NCBI GenBank assembly: GCA_001513395.1
Contig: LFTP01000346.1
Location: forward strand, 1 to 12,409
DNA from: Clostridia bacterium DTU080
GTDB taxonomy: Bacteria > Bacillota > Limnochordia > DTU080
Reading direction: 5' to 3'
Length of the DNA stretch: 12,409 bases
Made by a program: the position numbers and the translations under genes. Positions 6,245 to 12,409 of this stretch are shown here, piece after piece. The first letter of the stretch is position 1. Each line of letters starts with the position of its first letter. The notes beneath the pieces are model-generated. The model did no database searches and was not told the DNA's origin. It saw nothing but the letters and a program-made list of their open reading frames with translations.

Positions 6245-7690
6245 TCACAACAGAATCTCTTTAAGATCGCCGTCAAAACCACAATCCGAAAGCAACTGCA
6301 GATGCTGAGCAAACTCACCGACCTCATACTGAGCGTGAGCATCGCTGCCGAAAGAGATCTTCACCCCAGCGTCAATACACATCCTGAAAAACTCAGGATC
6401 CGGTGAGTTGGTATGGAAGTTAAGCTCCGCCGCCACCTTATGCTCTTTCAGCAGCCGCACCATGGGTTCATACAAACGATCCGGCGTCTCCACGCCGCTG
6501 CGACGAAAGATTCGGAAGGGATGAGCGAGCACATGCATCCCGTCAGGCATAAGCTTGGCCAAGGTCGCCATATACTCATCGGCTAAGCGCTCGACGTCCA
6601 CCGGTCTGCGCATTGAGGCGGGGAGGAAATGCACGGCACCGACAAGCAACTGCGAACGCTTGCGGTCTTCCTCCAGAAGCACGGGCCGACCGTGGAAGTC
6701 GTAGTCGACTTCGAGCCCAACCTGCACCGAATCGCTAAGGAAAGGCTTCGCGCTCTGCCAGTATTGGGGCATCCGTCCGGGCATGCCGGGATAGGTAGGT
6801 GAAAAGCCCTGACGCCAGGCCGGATCTCTTCCGTAGTACAGATGGCTGGAATGCTCGGTAAAGACCAGTCCGGCCAATCCGAAAAGCTCGGCCAGCTCCA
6901 CCGAAACCTCCATGTCCATATCCTCTCCGCAGTAGGCGTACTCGCTGTGAACATGTCGATCTATCAGGCCCAGATGAGCGGGCATTTTTAGCGAGTGGTT
7001 CATCGCCGAGATGCCGTCGTCATCAATGGTTATAACGCAGAACTCAAACGGATCCTCGCACAAGGCCTTGACCGCCAGGTATGAGCTGCGGTTGTGATGC
7101 ACCAACTCCGTCCCCCGGTGATAATGTCCGCCAATCGACAGCGTGATGGCATATTCATCCATGATCTCGATGATCTCATCGATATTGGTGTATCCATACG
7201 GACACTTCGTCAAACCCGAAGGGAAAACCGGCACATGCTGCAAAAAGACAACGGGTCCGCTATGGCCCTCTCGCGCTTTTCGCATCCGCTGGAGATCTTG
7301 CGGAAGCCGTACGGCATTGTAACCAGGCTCTTCGGGATCCAAGAAAGTCAAAAATCGCACCGGCCCGATATCCACGACAGGTGCAGGTCTTTCCATCACT
7401 TCGTAAAAGACATCGGGTTCCGGATCATGGTTGCCGGGAACGGCGATCACCGGACATTCGGCCTTGTCCAGAATGCTCTTTAGAGTCTCCAACCGTTCTT
7501 TGGCATCGGCTGCCTGGGGCACATCCAGACAATCCCCCATTACCAAAAGCACATCCGGCTTGATGATGTGATTCAAACGATGGACAACCCGTGCCAGAAA
7601 TATATGTGCGTACTCTCCCCGGCGCACGGGTAGGGGACAACCGGAGGAGTAATGCAAATCCGCAACCACGGCTATCTTGAATGCCAACAA
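6245..7690 (-). CDS. Fusion of calcineurin-like metallophosphoesterase and PHP-domain phosphoesterase
   Basis: This 481-residue protein joins two unrelated di- or tri-metal phosphoesterase domains. Residues 1 to about 235 are a calcineurin-like phosphoesterase with Asp11 and His13 (ADLHY), Asp53 (GDCLD), Asn87-His88 (GNHD), His152 (QHVP) and His189/His191 (GGHYH). Residues about 240 to 481 are a PHP domain with His246/His248 (RHVHSEY), His280 (TEHSSH), Glu327 (GLEVD), His354 (GAVHF), His390 (LAHPF) and Asp450/His452 (GSDAH). Both metal sites look complete, so both halves are probably active. PHP relatives include histidinol phosphatase and cyclic-phosphate phosphodiesterases. The substrate is unknown. 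No signal peptide is present, so it should be cytoplasmic. The start is taken as TTG at 7690, 5 nt after AGAGGAAGG; a GTG at 7696 is too close to that site. A promoter with TTGACA lies upstream at 7837-7865. Confidence 0.85.
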   Translation of the reverse strand: MLAFKIAVVADLHYSSGCPLPVRRGEYAHIFLARVVHRLNHIIKPDVLLVMGDCLDVPQAADAKERLETLKSILDKAECPVIAVPGNHDPEPDVFYEVMERPAPVVDIGPVRFLTFLDPEEPGYNAVRLPQDLQRMRKAREGHSGPVVFLQHVPVFPSGLTKCPYGYTNIDEIIEIMDEYAITLSIGGHYHRGTELVHHNRSSYLAVKALCEDPFEFCVITIDDDGISAMNHSLKMPAHLGLIDRHVHSEYAYCGEDMDMEVSVELAELFGLAGLVFTEHSSHLYYGRDPAWRQGFSPTYPGMPGRMPQYWQSAKPFLSDSVQVGLEVDYDFHGRPVLLEEDRKRSQLLVGAVHFLPASMRRPVDVERLADEYMATLAKLMPDGMHVLAHPFRIFRRSGVETPDRLYEPMVRLLKEHKVAAELNFHTNSPDPEFFRMCIDAGVKISFGSDAHAQYEVGEFAQHLQLLSDCGFDGDLKEILL

Positions 7691-7836
7691 AGACACCTTC
7701 CTCTTTTTCTCTCAGACACCGCATATGGTACTCTTGCACACATCCGGTGCCGGCTAATCGTCGACCGCTCTGTTATCTTCTAAACCCTTGACATCTCCTG
7801 AACGTGGTCAAGCCTCGTTATTGCTGCTTTCAGCGC

Positions 7837-7865
7837 TGTATACCCGACGATGACGGCCTTGTCAA
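7837..7865 (-). promoter_or_regulatory. Sigma-70-type promoter of the phosphoesterase fusion gene
   Basis: The minus strand has a perfect -35 TTGACA (7865-7860), a 17-nt spacer and a -10 TATACA (7842-7837; four of six). It points toward the fusion gene, with an untranslated leader of about 140 nt. An interrupted dyad (ACGATGAC at 7847-7854 and its complement at 7879-7886) brackets the -35 element, and a smaller dyad (AGCAA/TTGCT, 7865-7877) abuts it. Such a placement would suit a repressor or activator site. Confidence 0.5.
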
Positions 7866-7890
7866 GCAAATCTTGCTAGTCATCGTGCCA

Positions 7891-7954
7891 CATTTGCGGG
7901 ATCCGCAACCGACAAAGCACCGTCACGGTGCCCGCATCGTCGGTCCCGCAAGTG
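7891..7954. repeat. Nested inverted repeat, 64 nt
   Basis: Outer arms TTGCGGGA (7894-7901) and TCCCGCAA (7944-7951) pair perfectly and extend by three more positions if one G-U pair is allowed. Inside are CCGAC/GTCGG (7909-7913, 7939-7943) and GCACCG/CGGTGC (7917-7922, 7926-7931) around a 3-nt loop. The left arm could alternatively pair with CCGCAA at 7903-7908, so two mutually exclusive folds are possible. The function is unknown; a structured RNA or protein-binding site are both possible. Confidence 0.5.
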
Positions 7955-7962
7955 CGAGGTCC

Positions 7963-7990
7963 TTAGCGGTTGAAAGGCCATCGCCGCTAA
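7963..7990. repeat. 7-bp inverted repeat next to the nested structure
   Basis: TTAGCGG (7963-7969) and CCGCTAA (7984-7990) are perfect complements around a 14-nt loop. It lies 9 nt from the nested structure and 13 nt from the 17-bp hairpin at 8004-8046, forming a row of hairpins. Confidence 0.4.
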
Positions 7991-8003
7991 TCATCTTCAT
8001 TCA

Positions 8004-8046
8004 TGATCGACCTTCAAAGATCCCTTTAGTCTTTGAAGGTCGATCA
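8004..8046 (-). terminator. 17-bp perfect hairpin after the DUF4838 gene
   Basis: Arms at 8004-8020 and 8030-8046 are perfect complements (TGATCGACCTTCAAAGA and its reverse complement) around a 9-nt loop. It starts 22 nt beyond the stop of the DUF4838 gene, as expected for the end of the four-gene operon. No T-run follows on the minus strand, so it may be a Rho-dependent or RNA 3'-end-stabilising element rather than a classic intrinsic terminator. Confidence 0.55.
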
Positions 8047-8067
8047 ACAACTCAACCGTTCAGCCTA

Positions 8068-10014
8068 TCATGACTGCACTTGAGCCCGCTTCTGGGCATC
8101 TTGGGCGTAGCGGGTCAACCATGTGTTCCACTGCACGCAGTCGCAGACTTCATGCAACTCGTCCTCGTGCTTCATCACATACTCTGCGGCCGCCCGATAG
8201 GCGTCGGCCATGTCTTGATAGCGTCCCGCCGCCAGTCCCTGCAATCCTTTCAGGATGATCTCCATGAAAGCCACTCCGTGGTTCAAGTAGAACCAGGACG
8301 CTTTTTCCCCGACAGGCAGATTCTTGTTCTCCAGATGTCGGCTTATCAGGCTCTTCAGCTCGGACAGCACAACCTCGGCCTGCCTCAAGTCCGCCTGATA
8401 GGCCTCATCGGGAGTCGGTCCCATCTTAAAGGGCAGATCGGAGTCCATCAGGGTGCTGAGCCTTTCCATCTTCTCTTGCACCTGGGATCCGGCCTCACCG
8501 AAGGCTGCGGCGAAGTACTCCCGTCGAACCTCCTCCAGCGGTTTGCTTTTGTCCCACATGGCCTGGCCGCTGACCTCCATGGCCAGTCCCGTGGGGAAGA
8601 AGTAGCGCTGCACCTGGCAGTTGACGATGCCCTTCAGGCCCAACCGCTCCGTGCCCACGATATCCCGGTAGAGGATGTCCGCGATAAAAAGCCCCGTAGG
8701 CTCTATAATCGACGGCTTCCACAGGAAGTGATAATCAAAAGTAAACCCGTCTCCGGTGAAGATCTTCTGCCACTCTTTCAAGTAATGAACGTTGACCGCC
8801 GTGGAGCGGGGGAACACATTGCGATTGAGTTCAAAAGGACGCGGTTCTTCTGTCGCCGGGCCCATCGTCCCTTCCAACAGACTCTGCCTGTAGTTGCGGG
8901 AAATCGGGGCGAACATCAAGATAAAGCGATCGGGGTTGTTCAACCTCGACTGTTCAGGGGCCCACAAAAGATCGACGTAGATGAGGAAGACCAACTTCGT
9001 GGGCAGCCCTTCTTTTTCTAACTCCGCATCAAGAGCGTTTAACAGATCTACGTACCAGTCCGAGGGGAGTTTTTGTCGGCAACCGTCGCATTCACAGCGG
9101 TTGTTTGAACCGTCGGACATCCAAATATGCAGGATATCGACCTCGGGGTGCTCTTTGGCGTACTTGACGATGTAATCCACTAACAACTTGAACGCCCGAG
9201 GATTAGACATGCAAAGCTCCGTGTTGATCGGGATACCGCCCCACCATTCACGTTTGCCGTTGACCAGAGCCAGAAGCTCCCGTTTTTCGGGCGGTAGCTC
9301 TTGCTCAGCGCGAATCCACCCCAATCCCGGCACGCCCAAGCACTCACAAGTCCAGCCATGCCCCACCATCTGCAGGGCAAGCCCCCGTTTTTTGATCTCT
9401 TCGATCAACTGCTGAGTGTAGGCTTCAGCCTGTTCCACCGGCAGCTGCGGCTTGCCACTTTTGCGGTCGTACCAGCGGCTCCAGAATATGTAGGCGTTTT
9501 GAAACTGGATGAAGTACGTGTTGAGTCGCTTCTTCGTCATGTAGTTGACCATGGCTTTGGCATGCTCAATCGAGACGCCGCCTTCGATACAGACCCCTCG
9601 GTAGCGATAACTCGCATACTCCGTGACGTCATAGCCGTCCAGTTTGGCCGTCACGCCTTCAGGTAGAATCTCGCCGTCTTCGCCCATCCTCACCCAGCGG
9701 CAGCCCAGGCTCTCCAAGTAAGTGTAGACGGCAAACAAAACACTGCGAGGATTGGCTCCCGACAGAAGAAGCTGATCAGTGCCCACAGAGCGCAGGAAGA
9801 TAGCATCATCCAACTCGTGATCGCTTTGTGGAGCAGGAAAAACCGTGCCGAAGGCATCCCACACTCCGAGCCAAATCCCGCCCGTATCGGGGTCATACGC
9901 GGTGCGATTGCTGACGACAGCCGAGCCGCTGCCGATTCGTTCCAGATAGCGGGCCAGCTCTTCTCCGGCAAAAGCCACTACGGGATCATCGCCGAGCGTG
10001 TACAGATTCAGCAC
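8068..10014 (-). CDS. DUF4838-domain, glycoside-hydrolase-like protein
   Basis: This 648-residue protein has the layout of DUF4838 proteins, which resemble GH20 and GH67 glycosidases but mostly lack assigned substrates. Residues about 1-130 form a GH20/GH67-type N-terminal domain (GANPRSVLFAVYTYLESLGCRWVR is characteristic). A TIM-barrel-like DUF4838 core spans about 135-450. It contains the family's WMSDGSNNRCECDGC segment at 298-312, whose three cysteines (307, 309, 312) form a CxCxxC cluster. The C-terminal 180 residues look helical. There is no signal peptide, so the protein appears cytoplasmic, unlike many polysaccharide-degrading relatives. The GTG start at 10014 overlaps the upstream phosphodiesterase gene by 7 nt, with AAGGA 9 nt ahead, implying coupled translation. 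Sugar specificity cannot be read from the sequence. Confidence 0.8.
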   Translation of the reverse strand: MLNLYTLGDDPVVAFAGEELARYLERIGSGSAVVSNRTAYDPDTGGIWLGVWDAFGTVFPAPQSDHELDDAIFLRSVGTDQLLLSGANPRSVLFAVYTYLESLGCRWVRMGEDGEILPEGVTAKLDGYDVTEYASYRYRGVCIEGGVSIEHAKAMVNYMTKKRLNTYFIQFQNAYIFWSRWYDRKSGKPQLPVEQAEAYTQQLIEEIKKRGLALQMVGHGWTCECLGVPGLGWIRAEQELPPEKRELLALVNGKREWWGGIPINTELCMSNPRAFKLLVDYIVKYAKEHPEVDILHIWMSDGSNNRCECDGCRQKLPSDWYVDLLNALDAELEKEGLPTKLVFLIYVDLLWAPEQSRLNNPDRFILMFAPISRNYRQSLLEGTMGPATEEPRPFELNRNVFPRSTAVNVHYLKEWQKIFTGDGFTFDYHFLWKPSIIEPTGLFIADILYRDIVGTERLGLKGIVNCQVQRYFFPTGLAMEVSGQAMWDKSKPLEEVRREYFAAAFGEAGSQVQEKMERLSTLMDSDLPFKMGPTPDEAYQADLRQAEVVLSELKSLISRHLENKNLPVGEKASWFYLNHGVAFMEIILKGLQGLAAGRYQDMADAYRAAAEYVMKHEDELHEVCDCVQWNTWLTRYAQDAQKRAQVQS

Positions 10015-10772
10015 TCCGTCTCATCCTTTCTTTGCAGTACTTCGTGCAGCCGATCAGGGAAGTTAGTGATAATCGCATCAACACCCAAATCGATAAGCTG
10101 ACGCATAACCTCGGGTTCGTTGACCGTCCAGGCTCTGACCGTTATACCGCGGCTGTGAGCTTCTTTGATCAACTCTCCATCAACGGCACTCGCATTGGGA
10201 TGCAGATCCCAACCTTGTTCAGCAGCCTCCCGCCAGGGCTCTGCGAACGGTTTGGAATACAAAAGCGCGGCCCGAACTCTCGGGGCCTTGCTCCGCAACT
10301 CCAACAGATACTCTTGCCGAAAAGATGACACGACCAGGCCTTCTTCTAAACCGTTTTTCACCACATGATCGATCAGCCGATCGATGATACCCGGATACAA
10401 TCCTTCTTGACCGGCTTTGACTTCGACATTGAGGGCCATCCTGCCCCGCACTAAGTCTATCACTTCTTGCAAAGTCGGCACGCGCTCGCCGGCATACTGC
10501 GGTCCGAACCAAGTACCGGCATCGAACTTCTTTATATCCGCCAGCGTCAGCTCACTCACCGCGCCGGCTCCGTCGGTAGTGCGAGACACCTGCGCGTCAT
10601 GGATAACAATCAGTTCGCCGTCCCGGCTTTGATGGATGTCCAGCTCTGACATATGAGCGCCCATGTCCATCGCTTTGACAAAGGCCGCCAATGTGTTCTC
10701 CGGTGCATGGCCCATCGCTCCGCGATGAGCGACGACGCAAAACTCTTTTAATGGCCGCTGCCGCTGACCCAT
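10008..10772 (-). CDS. GDPD-family glycerophosphodiester phosphodiesterase (second of tandem pair)
   Basis: This 254-residue protein belongs to the GDPD family, which hydrolyses glycerophosphodiesters to glycerol phosphate and an alcohol in a Ca/Mg-dependent reaction. Visible catalytic elements are His-Arg in VAHRGAMGHAPENT (about 15-28), ELDIH at 43-47, VIHD at 56-59, NVEVKA at about 119-124 and the late RAWTVN segment. It is a compact cytosolic type, comparable in length to E. coli UgpQ, with no signal peptide or membrane segment. It starts at the ATG at 10772 within a TGATG overlap with the preceding paralog, with AGAGGGG upstream, and overlaps the DUF4838 gene by 7 nt. The last residue before the stop (TEC) is encoded in that overlap. 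Its head-group preference is unknown. Confidence 0.9.
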   Translation of the reverse strand: MGQRQRPLKEFCVVAHRGAMGHAPENTLAAFVKAMDMGAHMSELDIHQSRDGELIVIHDAQVSRTTDGAGAVSELTLADIKKFDAGTWFGPQYAGERVPTLQEVIDLVRGRMALNVEVKAGQEGLYPGIIDRLIDHVVKNGLEEGLVVSSFRQEYLLELRSKAPRVRAALLYSKPFAEPWREAAEQGWDLHPNASAVDGELIKEAHSRGITVRAWTVNEPEVMRQLIDLGVDAIITNFPDRLHEVLQRKDETEC

Positions 10773-11527
10773 CAGAGCGTACCCCTCTCAGCATGGTATT
10801 CCCGCCAAACCTGCTGCAAGATCTCGGGATAATTAGTCCCCACGCCATCTACACCGAGCTTGATCAAGGGCCGCATCTCCTCGGCCTTGTTAGGATTCCA
10901 GGCCCGAACCAATATCCCTCGCGCATGAGCTTCGTCCACGAGTCGGGAATCCACCAGGCTCATGTGCGGGTGCAGATCCCAGCCTTGATCGACTGCCTCC
11001 TGCCAAGGTTCGTCAAAGGCCTTCGAGTACAACAAGGCAACTTTGATGTGCGGTGCTTTCCTGCGCAACTCATGCAGATAGGGGCGTTGAAAAGAAGAAA
11101 CTACCACGCTGTCGACCATATCGTGCCGCTCGATCTCCTCAATGAGCCGATCGATGATACCCGGATAGACCCCTTGGGGGCTGGCTTTGACCTCAACGTT
11201 AAGATCGATCTTTCCCTTGATGAACTCCATCACTTCGCCCAAGACGGGCACCCGCTGGCCGGCAAACTCCGGAGCGAACCAGCTGCCGGCATCAAGGTTT
11301 TTTATCTGCTCCAAAGTGAGATCGCAAACCAGGCCTTTTCCGTTCGTGGTGCGATCCACGGACGAATCATGTATGACGATCAGCTCGCCGTCCTTGCTCA
11401 AATGGATGTCCAGCTCGGTCATATCGGCCTGCAATTCGATGGCCTTGGCAAATGAGGCCATCGTGTTTTCCGGTGCATGTCCCATGGCTCCTCTGTGACC
11501 CAAGACGCAAAAACTCTTAGTCACCAC
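10772..11527 (-). CDS. GDPD-family glycerophosphodiester phosphodiesterase (first of tandem pair)
   Basis: This 251-residue GDPD protein is a close paralog of the next gene. The two align without gaps; from FCV to VIHD 36 of 49 residues are identical by my count. Catalytic elements are LGHRGAMGHAPENT (about 9-22), ELDIH at 38-42, VIHD at 51-54, NVEVKA at about 114-119 and RAWNPN. It has no export signal. The GTG start at 11527 lies 9 nt after GAGG; a second GTG follows directly. It lies 24 nt downstream of the glycerol-1-phosphate dehydrogenase gene and ends in TGATG with the second paralog. The pair probably arose by tandem duplication and may differ in stereo- or head-group preference. The context next to an sn-glycerol-1-phosphate dehydrogenase hints at a G1P-yielding substrate, which is inference. 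Confidence 0.9.
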   Translation of the reverse strand: MVTKSFCVLGHRGAMGHAPENTMASFAKAIELQADMTELDIHLSKDGELIVIHDSSVDRTTNGKGLVCDLTLEQIKNLDAGSWFAPEFAGQRVPVLGEVMEFIKGKIDLNVEVKASPQGVYPGIIDRLIEEIERHDMVDSVVVSSFQRPYLHELRRKAPHIKVALLYSKAFDEPWQEAVDQGWDLHPHMSLVDSRLVDEAHARGILVRAWNPNKAEEMRPLIKLGVDGVGTNYPEILQQVWREYHAERGTL

Positions 11528-11551
11528 GATCTTTCACCTCTCTTGCTTTGA

Positions 11552-12409
11552 CTACCAACGCACGCAATCCCGGGCGACTGTTCGGGCGACCGATTCCAGG
11601 CAGCCTGCGGCCGCCGCCAGATCCAGTATGCCGAATCGATTTCGAAGCTCCCTGGCATACAACAAAGCTTTTTCCGTATCCTCCTCCGTGATTCCCAACT
11701 CCCGCGGAGTGGCCGCCACACCGTGAGCCCGCAGAAGATCTACCAGCTGTCGGGGTTCGGGAACGGCCTCCGCCAGCAGGCCTCGGACGCTGGCCCAACG
11801 GGCTTCGGCCTCTTTGTGAGACAGAGTCCCAAGATTCCGGGCGTCTTTATCCTGAGTCTCCCCTTCCACTTCGGCTGCAGCCTCTCCGTAACCCGCCTCC
11901 AGACGTTTTCGACGGATCTGCCTGTCGCTCAAACGGTCAATCCGCCGCCGCCAAACTTCAGCTGAAGGAGCCAGATGCTCCTTTTCCAACACGGCCCGAT
12001 ACACGGCCGCCAAAAGAACCGTACCGACCGCCACGTACTCCCCATGCAAACATCCTTCTTCGCCGCGGGCCAAGGCCTGCATCTCCCAGTAGTGAGAGAT
12101 GTGATGCTCCCCACCGGAGGCCGGTCTTGAGTTTCCGGCATAGACCATGGCCTGTCCCGTGATCAGCAAAGCCTCCATGATCTCTTCCACGACACGCGAC
12201 AGATCACTGACCTCATGCCGAGCTCTCTGGCGGCAACGCTCCACGGCCGCATGCACCATCTTGCTGATCGCCGGGCACCAATACTCATCGGTCATGACAT
12301 GTCCGAGGCACCAATCGGCCAAGGCCGTGATCTTGCCGATGACATCGCCGAAACCGGCGCGAGTGAGTCTGGCGGGAGCAGCGGCCAGCACCTGCAGATC
12401 AGCTACCAC
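11552..12409 (-). CDS. egsA: sn-glycerol-1-phosphate dehydrogenase (AraM/EgsA type), C-terminal part
   Basis: This gene is cut by the right edge; 285 codons are visible and the N-terminal nucleotide-binding part is missing. The GTG at the very edge is probably internal. Family knowledge: the enzyme interconverts dihydroxyacetone phosphate and sn-glycerol-1-phosphate using NAD(P)H. It makes the archaeal lipid backbone, and in some Gram-positive bacteria it feeds heptaprenylglyceryl phosphate synthesis. Visible markers are the metal-site Asp in RAGFGDVIGK (residue 22 of the fragment), GNSRPASGGEHHISHYWEM with His102, and LHGEYVAVG with His122. Their spacing of about 80 and 100 residues fits the known Asp-His-His metal site. 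The remaining C-terminus is helical. It is followed 24 nt later by the GDPD pair, which suggests one operon. A general iron-containing alcohol dehydrogenase is a less likely alternative. Confidence 0.85.
   Translation of the reverse strand: MVADLQVLAAAPARLTRAGFGDVIGKITALADWCLGHVMTDEYWCPAISKMVHAAVERCRQRARHEVSDLSRVVEEIMEALLITGQAMVYAGNSRPASGGEHHISHYWEMQALARGEEGCLHGEYVAVGTVLLAAVYRAVLEKEHLAPSAEVWRRRIDRLSDRQIRRKRLEAGYGEAAAEVEGETQDKDARNLGTLSHKEAEARWASVRGLLAEAVPEPRQLVDLLRAHGVAATPRELGITEEDTEKALLYARELRNRFGILDLAAAAGCLESVARTVARDCVRW

Larger units (their letters stand above)
7697..8067. other. Dyad-rich intergenic region without a supported gene
   Basis: No open frame here resembles a protein family. The region holds a terminator-like hairpin at 8004-8046, three successive inverted-repeat structures between 7847 and 7990, and a promoter at 7837-7865. 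About 140 nt of untranslated leader run from there to the 7690 start. One minus-strand frame reads QDLLDKAVIVGYTALKAA and continues to a stop near 7778. It resembles a protein fragment but has no start and is preceded by an in-frame TAG, so it could at most be a remnant. Confidence 0.5.

Noticed and set aside
7891..7954. A tRNA or tRNA-like gene in the nested repeat
   Set aside because: The outer stem is 8 bp and the span is 64 nt, but there is no T-loop GTTCRA-type sequence, no D-arm and no anticodon arm layout on either strand.
7804..8073. An 89-codon plus-strand open frame across the intergenic region
   Set aside because: It runs through all the hairpins and into the end of the DUF4838 gene, has no ribosome site and no family likeness, so I do not count it as a gene.
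8080..9021. A 313-codon plus-strand open frame opposite the DUF4838 gene
   Set aside because: It lies entirely within the minus-strand coding region, has no recognisable domain and has no promoter or ribosome site of note.
10691..11455. A 254-codon plus-strand open frame opposite the two GDPD genes
   Set aside because: It mirrors the conserved GDPD genes and shows no protein-family features. A similar, shorter mirror frame over the second copy is expected from the duplication.
7888..11527. A mobile-element origin for the catabolic island
   Set aside because: No transposase, integrase, terminal repeats or target duplications are visible, and start-codon and ribosome-site style is uniform across the window.

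Overview
The window reads as part of a bacterial chromosome, most likely an anaerobic member of the Bacillota (Clostridia or Limnochordia-like). The evidence is moderate GC, strong GGAGG-type ribosome sites, frequent GTG and TTG starts, a CD3324-family small DNA-binding protein, and a bacterial AraM/EgsA-type sn-glycerol-1-phosphate dehydrogenase. The phylum assignment is inference. Every gene I can support lies on the minus strand, so transcription runs from high to low coordinates. Region 1 (about 11.5-12.4 kb down to 8.07 kb) is a tight operon. It holds a glycerol-1-phosphate dehydrogenase cut by the right edge, two tandem paralogous GDPD-family phosphodiesterases, and a DUF4838 glycoside-hydrolase-like protein. 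The three downstream junctions are a 24-nt gap, a TGATG overlap and a 7-nt overlap. A 17-bp perfect hairpin follows the last stop. Region 2 (about 7.70-8.07 kb) is non-coding but rich in dyads. It contains several nested inverted repeats and a good sigma-70-type promoter for the next gene. Region 3 (3.2-7.7 kb) holds a fusion of a calcineurin-like metallophosphoesterase and a PHP phosphoesterase, a secreted M20-type zinc peptidase or amidohydrolase, a short neutral-ceramidase-like amidase with a puzzling start region, and a CD3324-family helix-turn-helix protein. A symmetrical A/T-flanked hairpin, a probable terminator, closes the region. Region 4 (1-2.96 kb) is the head of a type I-E CRISPR-Cas operon: complete cas3, then the first 98 codons of cse1/casA, joined by an ATGA overlap. 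No CRISPR repeats are visible in the window. Functionally, regions 1 and 3 look like a catabolic island of hydrolases. It has two phosphodiesterases, a dehydrogenase for sn-glycerol-1-phosphate, a glycosidase-like protein, a lipid-amidase-like protein and a two-domain phosphatase. Only the M20 protein has a visible signal peptide, so most of these should act inside the cell on imported or endogenous molecules. The idea that they jointly dismantle a glycerophospho- or glycolipid-type compound is inference. The CRISPR-Cas operon is separate: the probable terminator lies between the two blocks.
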